Source: JAQCEJ01 sp040881995
Lineage (GTDB): Bacteria > Planctomycetota > Planctomycetia > Planctomycetales > Planctomycetaceae
Direction: 5' to 3'
Length of the DNA: 9,910 bases
Assembly (NCBI GenBank): GCA_040881995.1
Contig: JBBECD010000260.1
Coordinates: 1-9,910 of the forward strand
Under the pieces are notes generated by a model. It was not told the DNA's origin and made no database searches. It worked only from the letters and a program-made list of their open reading frames with translations. A program made the translations under genes and the position numbers. Shown here piece after piece: positions 1 to 6,853 of this stretch (the stretch's first letter is position 1; the number at the start of each line of letters is the position of its first letter).

Positions 1-205
1 ACAAACTAGCCCAGGGCAAAGTGAAGCGGCGACAGCCGCGAACGACGCCCTGGGTTGGCCGTCCCTCCGAATCTCAAGCCCTGAAGGGGCGCAACATCGA
101 TCGCAAAATCGGGTTTGTTTCGCCCTTTCAGGGCTCTGCGATCGCGGGGCGATCGTTACCCCGGGCTTCGCCCGGGGCTAATTTGTGGTTGGCCTTTCAG
201 GCCGC
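1..205. repeat. Cluster of REP-like palindromic repeats
   Basis: This non-coding stretch is a chain of perfect or near-perfect inverted repeats. CCCAGGGC (10-17) pairs with GCCCTGGG (47-54) and encloses GCGGC/GCCGC (26-30 with 35-39). The 15-mer at 77-91 pairs with 121-135 (14 of 15). CGATCG at 139-144 pairs with 150-155. CCCCGGGC (159-166) pairs with GCCCGGGG (170-177) across a 3-base loop, and GGCCT (191-195) pairs with AGGCC (199-203). A reading frame crosses the cluster (21-239), but its translation only follows the palindromes. I associate such blocks with planctomycete intergenic REP-type elements, often mobilised in trans by Y1 (RAYT) transposases. No transposase gene is in this window. 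Bases 206-293 hold no structure beyond a GCGCAAGCGAGGG motif at about 273-285. Confidence 0.75.
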
Positions 206-293
206 AAAAATCAGGAAATCGAGGTCAAACACAAGATAACCATTAAACCATGAAATTGCGCAACTTCAAAAAGCGCAAGCGAGGGTGCCTTTA

Positions 294-343
294 TCCTTCT
301 CCCTCCGGGAGAAGGTTGCCGCAGGCCGGATGAGGGTGCCTTT
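294..343. repeat. Intergenic palindromic repeat, family A, copy 1
   Basis: A 50-base unit with two stems: CTTCTCCC with GGGAGAAG, then a GCCGCAGGCCGG part, ending GATGAGGGTGCCTTT. Near-identical copies lie at 2850-2908 and 4731-4780 in the same orientation. A GCGCAAG motif stands upstream of all three (273-279 here). It is a dispersed intergenic repeat and not coding. Confidence 0.85.
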
Positions 344-360
344 GACTTTACCACGATCGG

Positions 361-408
361 CGAAGCAGAGCTTCGAAGACGTGCGTTCCCAAGCGGAGCT
401 TGGGAACG
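361..408. repeat. Two hairpins upstream of the topoisomerase gene
   Basis: CGAAGC (361-366) pairs with GCTTCG (370-375) over a 3-base loop. CGTTCCCAAG (384-393) pairs perfectly with CTTGGGAACG (399-408) over the loop CGGAG. The second is a 10-bp stem ending 38 bases before the ATG at 447. It has no T tract, so it is not a standard terminator. The CGTTCCCAAG palindrome is a common dispersed type in repeat-rich genomes. It may lie in the 5' untranslated region of the gene, but no promoter could be identified with confidence between 206 and 446. Confidence 0.7.
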
Positions 409-446
409 AGAATTAACTTTCAATTCGACAATCAAACAGGGAATCC

Positions 447-2366
447 ATGGCCACGGCTGAACCGAAAAAATATACCGCGAAAGACATCGAAGTCCTCGAA
501 GGGCTCGACCCCGTACGCAAACGGCCGTCGATGTATATCGGCGGCGTCGATACCCGCGGACTGCATCACCTCATCTGGGAAATCGTAGATAACTCGGTCG
601 ACGAATTTCTCGCCGGCGAAGCCGACAAGATCACCGTCACGCTGCATAAAGACGGCTGCTCGATGACCGTCTCCGATAACGGCCGCGGCATTCCCGTCGA
701 CAAACATCCGAAAACGAAAACGTCGGCCCTCGAAGTCATTCTCACCACGCTGCACGCCGGAGGAAAATTCTCCGAAAAAAACTACGTCCGCAGCGGCGGA
801 CTGCACGGCGTCGGCTCATCCGTCGTCAATGCCCTCTCGTCAGAACTCGTCGCCACGGTGCATCGCGACGGCTACGAATGGACGCAGCGCTACAAACGCG
901 GCCGGCCGACGACGCCGGTTCAGAAACAAAACCCGACCCGGCTGCACGGCACGTCGATTTACTTTGTGCCCGATGAAGAAATCTTTCGCCGCATCAACTT
1001 CAACACCGACACCATCCGCCAGCATCTTGAAGACGTCTCGTACATTCACGCGGGGTTGCACATCATCTACAAAGATGATGTCAAGCACGAGACGCACGAC
1101 CTGCTGCACTCCGATGGCATCGTCGCCTTTCTCGATAAAATTACGGAGGAACAGCAGAAAAAGGCGACTCACGAGCAAATCTGTTCGCTCTCGAAAGAGG
1201 AGGGAAAAATCCGCGTCGAGACCGTCTTCCGCTGGACCGACGCCACCGACGAAAACGTCCGCAGCTACGTCAACGGCATCCGCACCCACGCCGGCGGCAC
1301 GCACGAAAACGGCTTCAAAAGCGGCGTCTCCAAAGCGGTCAAGAGTTACATGGAGATCCACAATATCAAGCCGAAAGGAGTGACAATCACCACCGACGAC
1401 ATCCGCGAGGGAATCGTCGCCATCGTCTCGGTCTTCCACAACGACCCGATGTTTCAGGGGCAGACGAAAGACCGGCTCAACAACCCCGAAATGACGGCGA
1501 TGGTCGACGGTTTCGTCCGCCCCGGCCTCGAAACCTGGCTCAACAACAACCCGAGCATCGCCGATGTGATTATCGGCCGCATCGTGATGGCGTCGCGCGC
1601 CCGTCAGGCGAGCCGCGAAGCCGCGAACGAAGTCCGCCGCAAATCTCCCACGTCGAAAAAGAACAACTTGCCGGGCAAACTGTTCGATTGTCAGTCGAGC
1701 AAGTCGGAAGAAACCGAGCTGTTCATCGTCGAAGGGGAATCGGCCGGCGGCACCGCCGTTATGGGACGCAACGGCAAATTCCAGGCCGTCCTGCCGCTCA
1801 AAGGAAAAATCCTCAACACCGAATCGCTCACTACGTCGAAGGCGTTGCAGAATCAGGAAATCAAAGACCTCGTCGATTCGCTCGGCACCGGCATCGGCAA
1901 CGACTTTGACATCCATAAATTGCGCTACGGCCGCGTCATTCTGCTGATGGACGCCGACAGCGACGGCTACCACATCAGCACGCTGCTCCTGGCGTTTTTC
2001 TTCCGGCATATGCTGGAGATGATCCGCCAGGGCAAACTCTTCCTCGGCCAGCCTCCGCTGTATCGCATCGCCGTCGGTAAAGAGACGTACTACGCGCAGG
2101 ACGACGTGCACAAAGAGGAAATCCTCGCGAGCCTGCCGGCGAACCGCAAGGTGGAAATTTTTCGGTTTAAAGGCCTGGGCGAGATGGACGCCAAGCAGCT
2201 TAAAGAAACGACGCTCGACCCGGCCGTCCGCACGCTGTTGCGTGTCGATATCGAAAGCCAGATTATCGCCGACCAGACCTTCACGCAGCTTTTAGGCAAA
2301 GACGCTGGCGAACGCTACCGCATCATTATGGAAGAAGCGAACCAGGCGGATGATCTGGATGTGTGA
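447..2366 (+). CDS. parE: DNA topoisomerase IV subunit B (ParE-type; GyrB family)
   Basis: ATPase subunit of a type IIA topoisomerase, which pairs with an A subunit (ParC/GyrA) to pass one DNA duplex through another. The 639 residues carry the full order of domains. The GHKL ATPase has WEIVDNSVDE at 44-53 (catalytic Glu45, Mg-binding Asn49), DNGRGIP at 77-83 and GGLHGVG at 117-123. A transducer domain with a QTKDRLNN switch loop (about 339-346) follows. The TOPRIM domain has LFIVEGESAGG at 425-435 and DADSDG at 502-507, and FKGLGEMD lies at 574-581. About 640 residues without the GyrB-specific insertion, and DADSDGYH rather than DADVDGAH, favour ParE. Old-style GyrB naming remains possible. 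The ATG at 447 follows an AGGGA (438-442). No parC/gyrA is adjacent: the next gene is convergent. Confidence 0.93.
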   Translation: MATAEPKKYTAKDIEVLEGLDPVRKRPSMYIGGVDTRGLHHLIWEIVDNSVDEFLAGEADKITVTLHKDGCSMTVSDNGRGIPVDKHPKTKTSALEVILTTLHAGGKFSEKNYVRSGGLHGVGSSVVNALSSELVATVHRDGYEWTQRYKRGRPTTPVQKQNPTRLHGTSIYFVPDEEIFRRINFNTDTIRQHLEDVSYIHAGLHIIYKDDVKHETHDLLHSDGIVAFLDKITEEQQKKATHEQICSLSKEEGKIRVETVFRWTDATDENVRSYVNGIRTHAGGTHENGFKSGVSKAVKSYMEIHNIKPKGVTITTDDIREGIVAIVSVFHNDPMFQGQTKDRLNNPEMTAMVDGFVRPGLETWLNNNPSIADVIIGRIVMASRARQASREAANEVRRKSPTSKKNNLPGKLFDCQSSKSEETELFIVEGESAGGTAVMGRNGKFQAVLPLKGKILNTESLTTSKALQNQEIKDLVDSLGTGIGNDFDIHKLRYGRVILLMDADSDGYHISTLLLAFFFRHMLEMIRQGKLFLGQPPLYRIAVGKETYYAQDDVHKEEILASLPANRKVEIFRFKGLGEMDAKQLKETTLDPAVRTLLRVDIESQIIADQTFTQLLGKDAGERYRIIMEEANQADDLDV

Positions 2367-2417
2367 GCCGGTATCCTTTTCGGAGTCGACCCCAACGTAA
2401 GACGGCGTGATGTTGTG

Positions 2418-2606
2418 CTACGTCTGCTCTTTCATCGCATCAAACCCGAGGTAAAACACCATCGCGGCCGAGATGAGGAACATGATGTCCATCACCATCT
2501 GGCCCGAAAACGGGATGCCGGTGGCCATGTCGAGAATGCTGGCGGCTGCAACGACTCCGGCGGCGATCATGGAGCCGTAAATCATTTGTTTCGGTGCCAA
2601 CGCCAT
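2418..2606 (-). CDS. Small two-helix membrane protein, function unknown
   Basis: A 62-residue protein reading MALAPKQMIYGSM at its start. Two hydrophobic segments are visible, at about 9-32 and 37-57, joined by a short GIPFSG turn, and the tail is the short polar DAMKEQT. It should therefore be an inner-membrane hairpin protein. The frame is open further upstream (to 2756), but that extension is not hydrophobic, has four cysteines and looks non-coding. The ATG at 2606 is chosen because GGGAGAA stands about 9 bases before it on this strand. It converges on the topoisomerase gene with only 51 bases between the stop codons and no clear terminator there. I do not recognise a named family. Similar short hypotheticals in planctomycetes come to mind but cannot be checked here. 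Confidence 0.72.
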   Translation of the reverse strand: MALAPKQMIYGSMIAAGVVAAASILDMATGIPFSGQMVMDIMFLISAAMVFYLGFDAMKEQT

Positions 2607-2729
2607 CGCGTCTGTTCTCCCGATCTCTGGTGACTCGATTTTACAAAGGGTGCCGTTACACCCCAGGTTGTCAGCATATCCACAATTTCGACCGAACTCA
2701 ACACCGAAATTGCAGGGAGGGAGGTTGAT

Positions 2730-2759
2730 TTGACAGGGCGTTTCGCCGCTGATCATTAT
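2730..2759 (+). promoter_or_regulatory. Possible sigma-70-like promoter facing a repeat block
   Basis: A perfect TTGACA (2730-2735) is followed after 18 bases by CATTAT (2754-2759, 4 of 6). A perfect TATAAT overlaps at 2757-2762, but 21 bases from the TTGACA, and the palindrome CATTATAATG also gives TATAAT on the minus strand (2760-2755), which could serve the 62-aa gene 150 bases away. On the plus strand nothing coding follows, only the repeat block at 2791-3208. It may be chance. Confidence 0.3.
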
Positions 2760-2790
2760 AATGCGGTTATCCCGGATTATTCATGACCTC

Positions 2791-3208
2791 ATACCAGCCC
2801 GAAGCGCAAGTTTTGAAGTTACGCTATTTTTCAGATTTGCCGTCTTAAATCCTTCTCCCTCCTCTCCCTCCGGGAGAAGGTGGCCGAAGGCCGGATGAGG
2901 GTGCCTTTAGCAAAACAGGGAAGATCGACGGAAAAGATTCGATGAAAGACAAAAAGCACCCTCACGCCAACCCTCTCCCGTTGGGAGAGGTCGGCTGCGC
3001 AGCAGCCGGGTGAGGGGTGGATGACGCGAGACTGAAAAGGACTCAAAAACCGACGTTCGATGTTTGGTCCATTCTTGCTCGCGATCGAACGTCGATAGCC
3101 ACCCCTCACCCGGCCGCGATGCGGCCACCCTCTCCCCTGTGTCTTTCTGACGAAAGACGAGGCGAGGGTGAATGGCACCACTTCAAAACTCACGCTTCGG
3201 GCTAGTAT
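2791..3208. repeat. Nested inverted-repeat element of about 418 bases
   Basis: The outer arms are 2791-2819 and 3180-3208: 29 bases with three mismatches, built around AGCCCGAAGCG and AGTTTTGAAGT. Inside lie family A copy 2 (2850-2908) and two diverged inverted copies of a related repeat (2957-3020 and 3099-3170). The inner edges match perfectly over 16 bases (3005-3020 with 3099-3114). In the middle, CGACGTTCGAT (3051-3061) pairs perfectly with ATCGAACGTCG (3084-3094). Smaller hairpins sit at 2972-2990 and 3141-3158. Reading frames here only follow the repeats. There is no transposase and no obvious target-site duplication, so it resembles a miniature element or several repeats that have collected together. 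Confidence 0.75.
2850..2908. repeat. Intergenic palindromic repeat, family A, copy 2
   Basis: Same unit as 294-343 and 4731-4780, but 9 bases longer: CTCCCTCCT followed by CTCCCTCCG shows a slipped duplication inside the left stem arm. The right part reads GGGAGAAGGTGGCC, then GATGAGGGTGCC and TTT as in the other copies. Confidence 0.85.
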
Positions 3209-3218
3209 TTTTTTCTGG

Positions 3219-3232
3219 CCCTGGACCCTGGA
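3219..3232. repeat. Short tandem repeat CCCTGGA x2
   Basis: Two exact CCCTGGA heptamers follow a T-rich stretch (3208-3214), then CTCTAGGCCCTCGA runs into the end of the minus-strand DinB-like gene (its stop codon is 3250-3248). Degenerate CCTGGAC/GACTC tracts like this are simple-sequence filler. A related CAAGAGTC repeat lies at 4662-4683. Confidence 0.5.
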
Positions 3233-3247
3233 CTCTAGGCCCTCGAC

Positions 3248-3736
3248 TTAACCGTTCTTCGCTTTCCACACGTTAAACGTAATGTGCGCCTGCCCCTGAT
3301 GATGTCCTTCGTGCCAGGCGATCACGTTCAGCAATTGCCCGATCGTCCAACCCCGTTCGGCGAAGTTGGGGGGAATCGTCGCCATGTCGGTTTCGGTGAA
3401 TGTATTCATCGTCTCCAACAAATGCTCGCGGGAATGCGTGAGCACGCCGCGGATTTCCGCCAGCGTCGGAATGTTATCGTCGGGCGTGCTTCCCCCTTTG
3501 AATCGCGGCACGAGTTCGCCGTACGCCGGGTCGGTCCCCTTCAGCCGATGGGTGGCGAACAATTCTTCGGTGATGCCGACGTGCATGATCTGCCAGCCGA
3601 TATGAGCCCGACCCTCACCGGGACGGTACGCCAGCACGGCGTCGGCGCGGCCGGTTTTCTCGATTTGATCGAGCAAACCGGCGGTGCGCGTGCGATTGAA
3701 TTCCCAGGCTTTAACCATCGTGGCAATGGTACTCAT
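3248..3736 (-). CDS. DinB/YfiT-family metal-binding four-helix protein
   Basis: A 162-residue protein of the DinB-like fold, a four-helix bundle that normally binds a divalent metal through three histidines. Likely ligands are His45 or His52 in RAHIGWQIMHVG, with His142 and His146 in WHEGHHQGQ. The length and the spacing of these motifs fit the family. Members include damage-induced proteins, mycothiol- and bacillithiol-dependent transferases and many of unknown role, so the substrate is not predictable. The ATG at 3736 has GGAGAAAT a few bases upstream on its strand. No signal peptide is seen, so it should be cytoplasmic. It is transcribed away from the exported DUF1080 gene, with a 189-base shared upstream region, and appears to be a single-gene unit. 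Confidence 0.88.
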   Translation of the reverse strand: MSTIATMVKAWEFNRTRTAGLLDQIEKTGRADAVLAYRPGEGRAHIGWQIMHVGITEELFATHRLKGTDPAYGELVPRFKGGSTPDDNIPTLAEIRGVLTHSREHLLETMNTFTETDMATIPPNFAERGWTIGQLLNVIAWHEGHHQGQAHITFNVWKAKNG

Positions 3737-3838
3737 GATATTTCTCCGTGGACATGATAAAATCCGACAGGCAAAGGCCGTACTCCTGCTTTTGGCGTAT
3801 CACTTTGCGGACGCGCCGCAGATCGATCGAGCCGACGA

Positions 3839-3866
3839 TTGTACCGCACCGAGCGAAGATTATACT
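3839..3866 (+). promoter_or_regulatory. Candidate promoter of the DUF1080 gene
   Basis: TATACT (3861-3866, 5 of 6) lies 60 bases before the ATG, with TTGTAC (3839-3844, only 3 of 6 but keeping TTG) 16 bases upstream. The segment lies in the divergent region shared with the DinB-like gene. Support is by consensus likeness only. Confidence 0.3.
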
Positions 3867-3925
3867 ACTCAGGGTGAAACGTCACGACCATCCGCGATCA
3901 CAACCACCAACTCCGAGGTCTAGTT

Positions 3926-4570
3926 ATGTTGCCCCGCCATTGCATCAGTCGATTCTCGTTGCGGCTTGCCGCGTGCTTCGCGGTTGCCCTTTCGCTCACG
4001 GCTGTCGCCGATGACGACTCGGAAGAGGATTTCGAGCCGCTGTTCAACGGCAAGGATCTCACCGGATGGGAAGGGAATTTCGACTTGTGGAAGGTCGAAA
4101 ATGAATGCATCGTCGGCGATTCGCCCGGCATCGAACACAATCAGTTTCTCGCGACGAAAGAAAAATTCGGCGACTTCGAACTGCGGCTGGAATTTCGTCT
4201 GAAAGAGGGAACCGGGAACACGGGCATCCAATTTCGCTCATCGCGCATCAAAGATTCGACCGAGGTCTCCGGCTATCAGGCCGACGTCGGCGAGAAATAT
4301 TGGGGATGCCTGTACGACGAATCCCGCCGCCGCAAAGTGCTGGTGCAGGCACCGGAGAAACTTTACGACGTCCTCGACAAGGAGGGCTGGAACACGTACG
4401 TGATCCGCGCCGAAGGAGACCGCGTGCAACTGTCGATCAACGGTTTCAAAACGGTCGACTACATCGAGAAAGACGCCGACATCCCCCGCGACGGGATCAT
4501 CGCCCTACAAGTCCACAGCGGCCCCCCGCTGAAAATCGAATTCCGCAACATTCGCATTAAATTGCTTTAG
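3926..4570 (+). CDS. Exported DUF1080 (3-keto-disaccharide hydrolase domain) protein
   Basis: A 214-residue secreted protein. A signal peptide is clear: basic residues at 4, 9 and 13, a hydrophobic core at about 14-27 and an AVA|D cleavage site after residue 28. The mature part is one DUF1080 domain (Pfam 3keto-disac_hyd, a concanavalin-like jelly roll): LFNGKDLTGWEG at 39-50, FGDFELRLEFRL at 81-92, NTGIQFRS at 98-105, GYQADVGEKYWGCLYDE at 116-132, GWNTYVIRAEGD at 154-165, INGF at 171-174, then IIALQVHSG at 191-199. Characterised members hydrolyse 3-keto-glycosides, and planctomycetes hold many copies of unknown substrate. It should act in the periplasm or outside. GAGG (3915-3918) supports the start. 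It stands alone, with no oxidoreductase or sulfatase beside it, so a sugar substrate cannot be inferred. Confidence 0.92.
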   Translation: MLPRHCISRFSLRLAACFAVALSLTAVADDDSEEDFEPLFNGKDLTGWEGNFDLWKVENECIVGDSPGIEHNQFLATKEKFGDFELRLEFRLKEGTGNTGIQFRSSRIKDSTEVSGYQADVGEKYWGCLYDESRRRKVLVQAPEKLYDVLDKEGWNTYVIRAEGDRVQLSINGFKTVDYIEKDADIPRDGIIALQVHSGPPLKIEFRNIRIKLL

Positions 4571-4575
4571 AGACT

Positions 4576-4650
4576 CTAACATAACCGGTTGTGCTTCTCG
4601 AAAACGCCTGAACGTTTGCAAGAAATCGTGAGGCACAGAGGTTATGTTAG
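4576..4650. repeat. Palindromic element or bidirectional stem-loop after the DUF1080 gene
   Basis: CTAACATAACC (4576-4586) is perfectly inverted at 4640-4650, the pairing resumes with TGTGC/GCACA (4590-4594 with 4633-4637), and an inner hairpin AAACG/CGTTT lies at 4602-4617. It begins 5 bases after the stop codon. There is no clean U tract, so it could be a weak terminator or a tiny non-autonomous element. Confidence 0.6.
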
Positions 4651-4661
4651 GATTTCTTAGT

Positions 4662-4683
4662 CAAGAGTCGAGAGACAAGAGTC
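4662..4683. repeat. Short direct repeat CAAGAGTC x2
   Basis: CAAGAGTC occurs at 4662-4669 and 4676-4683 within a purine-rich, degenerate GTCAAGAG/GTCGAGAG tract. It is low-complexity intergenic filler between the DUF1080 and folC genes. Confidence 0.5.
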
Positions 4684-4730
4684 AAGAGCCAGAAAACCAA
4701 TACAACCCCGAAGCGCAAGCCAGCCTTTCA

Positions 4731-4780
4731 TCCTTCTCCCTTTGGGAGAAGGTGGCCGCAGGCCGGATGAGGGTGCCTTT
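4731..4780. repeat. Intergenic palindromic repeat, family A, copy 3
   Basis: A 50-base copy of the unit at 294-343, differing at only a few bases (CCCTTTGGGAGAAGGTGGCC in the stem). It is preceded by CCCGAAGCGCAAGC (about 4707-4720), the same motif that opens the element at 2791-3208. Confidence 0.85.
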
Positions 4781-4828
4781 AACAAAGGATGAGGGGTGAG
4801 TCGGAAAAGACACACGGAAAATACTTTC

Positions 4829-4861
4829 TTCATCCTTCATCCTTCATCCCTTTCTTCATCC
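4829..4861 (+). repeat. TTCATCC heptamer microsatellite
   Basis: Three exact tandem TTCATCC units (4829-4849) and a fourth at 4855-4861 form a pyrimidine-rich tract just upstream of the folC ribosome binding site. The tract is translated in an open frame starting at 4796, but as serine- and leucine-rich low complexity, which argues that it is untranslated leader. Confidence 0.7.
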
Positions 4862-4872
4862 CTCTCTTCAAC

Positions 4873-4877
4873 AGGAG
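4873..4877 (+). promoter_or_regulatory. Ribosome binding site that sets the folC start
   Basis: AGGAG stands 8 bases before the GTG at 4886. The alternative GTG at 4796 lies in repeat-derived sequence and would add 30 residues with no counterpart in the family. This site is the main reason for choosing 4886. Confidence 0.7.
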
Positions 4878-4885
4878 TCGCCGAC

Positions 4886-6280
4886 GTGTTACGGCGGTTT
4901 ACGACATACGAACAGGCCGTCGGGTTTTTGTACGGGCGGATCGACTTCGAACGCCCGCAGTCGAAAGCCCTCGATGCGTCGGATTTCAAGCTCGATCGCA
5001 TGCGCCAATTGCTCGATCGGCTGGGAAACCCGCACGAAAAAATCCCCGCCCTGCACGTCGCGGGAACTAAGGGCAAAGGCTCGACGGCGGTGATGATCGG
5101 CGAAATCCTGCAGGCGGCGGGCTATCGCGTCGGCTTGTTCACGTCGCCGCATCTCGCACAATTCGAAGAGCGGATGCGCGTCGGCGGCGCGATGCCGAGC
5201 CCCGGCGAAGTGCTCGACCTCATGAATACCGTGGCCGACGCCGTCGCGGAGATGGAGGGCGAATTCGCCGATGCGCCGGTCACGTTCTTCGAAGTCACGA
5301 CGGCGATGGCGTGGCTCTTTTACGTGCAGAAAAACGTCGACGTCGTTTCTCTCGAAGTGGGACTCGGCGGCCGGCTCGATTCGACGAACCTCTGTCGGCC
5401 GGAAGTCTGCCTGATCACGAATATCAGCCGCGATCACGTGTCGATTCTCGGGAACACCGTGGAAAAAATCGCGGGCGAAAAAGCGGGGATCATCAAGCCC
5501 GGCGTGCCGGTGATCAGCGGCGTCACCACGCCGGGACCGCGGGCCGTTATTGAAGCGGCCGCGAACGCGAATTCCGCCGAGTTGTGGCAGCGCAATCGAG
5601 ATTTCTTCTCCGCCTACGATTCAACCGGCACATGCGAGACCTCGCTCGATTTGACGGGGTTTGTCGACGTCGAGACACCGGCGCGACAATGGAAGCAAAT
5701 TCCGGTCACATTGCCCGGCGCCCACCAGGGAAACAACGCCGCGCTGGCGGTCGCCGCCGTCGATCGGTTGATTCAGCGGGGTTGGTCGATCCCGGATGCC
5801 GCCGTCTACGCCGGGATGCAGCGCGTCCACTGGCCCGCCCGCATCGAGATTTTGCAGCGGCAGCCGTGGGTGATTCTCGACGCCGCTCACAACGAGGCGT
5901 CATGCCATGCGCTGCTGGAAACATTGAATGCCCGCTTCCCCGGCCGCCGCAAGATCGTGGTCTTCGCCGTCTCGAAAGACAAAGATGTGCAGGGCCTTGT
6001 GCAGCAGTTGGTGACGTTCGCCGATGAGTTGATCTTCACTCAGTACCTGTCGAATCCGCGGGCGATGCCGATCGCGGAGCTGATCTCGCTCGCACAGTCG
6101 CTAAAACCTGGCGATTATCGTCACGCCCCCAGCCCGCAACTCGCCTGGCAGATGGCCGAACAAGCGTGCGGCCCCCACGACGTTATCTGCATCACCGGTT
6201 CGTTTTTCCTCGCAGCGGAAATCCGCGATGTATGGCGGCAACGCTCGGAGCACGCGGCGGCTCAATTGGTCAATGTGTAG
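4886..6280 (+). CDS. folC: Bifunctional folylpolyglutamate synthase / dihydrofolate synthase
   Basis: Mur-ligase-family enzyme that joins glutamate to dihydropteroate and to tetrahydrofolates using ATP, in the cytoplasm. With the GTG start it has 464 residues, usual for FolC being about 420-450. Visible motifs: ATP-binding HVAGTKGKGST at 57-67, TSPHL at 86-90, DVVSLEVGLGGRLDSTN at 152-168, NISRDHVSILG at 179-189, EKIAGEKAGIIKPG at 193-206 (Lys199 is the candidate carbamylated lysine), GAHQGNNAALA at 278-288, ILDAAHN at 330-336 at the start of the C-terminal domain, and ITGSFFLAAE near 437-446. The next genes on both sides are more than 200 bases away, so it is probably transcribed alone. It is the last clearly core gene before the mobile-element region. 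Confidence 0.94.
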   Translation: MLRRFTTYEQAVGFLYGRIDFERPQSKALDASDFKLDRMRQLLDRLGNPHEKIPALHVAGTKGKGSTAVMIGEILQAAGYRVGLFTSPHLAQFEERMRVGGAMPSPGEVLDLMNTVADAVAEMEGEFADAPVTFFEVTTAMAWLFYVQKNVDVVSLEVGLGGRLDSTNLCRPEVCLITNISRDHVSILGNTVEKIAGEKAGIIKPGVPVISGVTTPGPRAVIEAAANANSAELWQRNRDFFSAYDSTGTCETSLDLTGFVDVETPARQWKQIPVTLPGAHQGNNAALAVAAVDRLIQRGWSIPDAAVYAGMQRVHWPARIEILQRQPWVILDAAHNEASCHALLETLNARFPGRRKIVVFAVSKDKDVQGLVQQLVTFADELIFTQYLSNPRAMPIAELISLAQSLKPGDYRHAPSPQLAWQMAEQACGPHDVICITGSFFLAAEIRDVWRQRSEHAAAQLVNV

Positions 6281-6681
6281 GGGTCAATGTCGTAACAGTT
6301 TAACGATCTGCCGAGAGAACGTAGGAGTATAGGCTTTAGCCTGCTCTTTAGAATTAAAGACAGCCAGTTTTGCTTCCGTCAACTCTTTTATGCGAGATTA
6401 ACAAGATGAAGTGACCTTCATTTCACCGACTGACCGTTAGCATCAAGGTCAATGAAACCGGTGACACGCGCCTCACGCCGTAAAGGGAATTCGCCCTCAA
6501 GGGTGCTGCGGCCCAGAGGTTTGTGTGAGAGATCCATTCACAGGTATAGAAGCCTGCCATTGCCCTGGCGTAGGCAACTCCTGCGGCAGATGCCAGCGAT
6601 CGAGCGATGACTTTCTTCTGAATTCTGGCAATGCTGCATCAAGTCGGCCAGCGACTCGAAACATTCATCAGGCGATGAAAT
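6281..6681. other. Gap after folC with no convincing gene
   Basis: The only structure found is a small palindrome AGGCT-TT-AGCCT (6331-6342), which resembles a degenerate copy of a common intergenic repeat. Open frames such as 6525-6773 lack a ribosome binding site and family resemblance. No terminator with a T tract follows folC. The left border of the mobile region probably lies within or just beyond this gap. Confidence 0.5.
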
Positions 6682-6813
6682 ATGCCCACATTCGGCATCG
6701 CCGATCAGGCCAAAGTGGTGGCGAATTTACCAAGCCCTGCGCTGCACTGGCGCTGCATTTCGGGCGTCGTTGAGGGGCATTTGGTGGCAACGGTCGGCAA
6801 GCAGACCAAATAG
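6682..6813 (+). CDS. Possible 43-aa ORF in the leader of the mobile-region operon
   Basis: ATG to TAG frame encoding 43 residues that begin MPTFGIADQAKVVANL and end in VGKQTK. It is more regular in composition than the competing frames (6525-6773 plus, 6668-7009 minus). An in-frame TGA at 6676-6678 fixes the earliest start, and no good ribosome binding site precedes it. Its stop lies 6 bases before a strong hairpin at 6820-6853. It could be a leader peptide or small protein, or the stretch may be conserved non-coding DNA. I recognise no family. Confidence 0.25.
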   Translation: MPTFGIADQAKVVANLPSPALHWRCISGVVEGHLVATVGKQTK

Positions 6814-6819
6814 AGAAAA

Positions 6820-6853
6820 CGCCGAAACTCCTGCGGTAACAGGGGTTTCGGCG
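6820..6853 (+). terminator. Strong 14-bp hairpin ahead of the 171-aa gene
   Basis: CGCCGAAACTCCTG (6820-6833) pairs with CAGGGGTTTCGGCG (6840-6853) over a 6-base loop, and the single non-Watson-Crick pair would be G-U in RNA. It is 82 bases before the ATG at 6936. No T run follows, so intrinsic termination is doubtful. It may be an attenuator, an RNA-stabilising element or a protein-binding site. Confidence 0.5.

Noticed and set aside
21..239. 72-codon plus-strand frame near the left edge
   Set aside because: It consists of translated palindromic repeats, has no ribosome binding site, and its residues track the inverted repeats.
840..2111. 423-codon open frame on the minus strand inside the topoisomerase gene
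   Set aside because: It is fully antisense to a protein with all family motifs. Its translation is rich in Val/Asp/Phe/Arg repeats typical of the reverse frame of GC-rich genes.
2418..2756. 112-aa version of the small membrane protein
   Set aside because: The extra 50 residues are not membrane-like and contain four scattered cysteines. The GGGAGAA site supports the ATG at 2606.
3926..3976. Lipobox-like LAAC at residues 14-17 of the DUF1080 protein
   Set aside because: There is no hydrophobic stretch before it and an arginine sits at position 13, so the ordinary signal peptidase site after residue 28 fits much better.
6525..6773. 82-codon plus-strand frame after folC
   Set aside because: No ribosome binding site and cysteine/arginine-rich composition without motifs. 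The overlapping 43-codon frame is slightly more plausible, and neither is secure.
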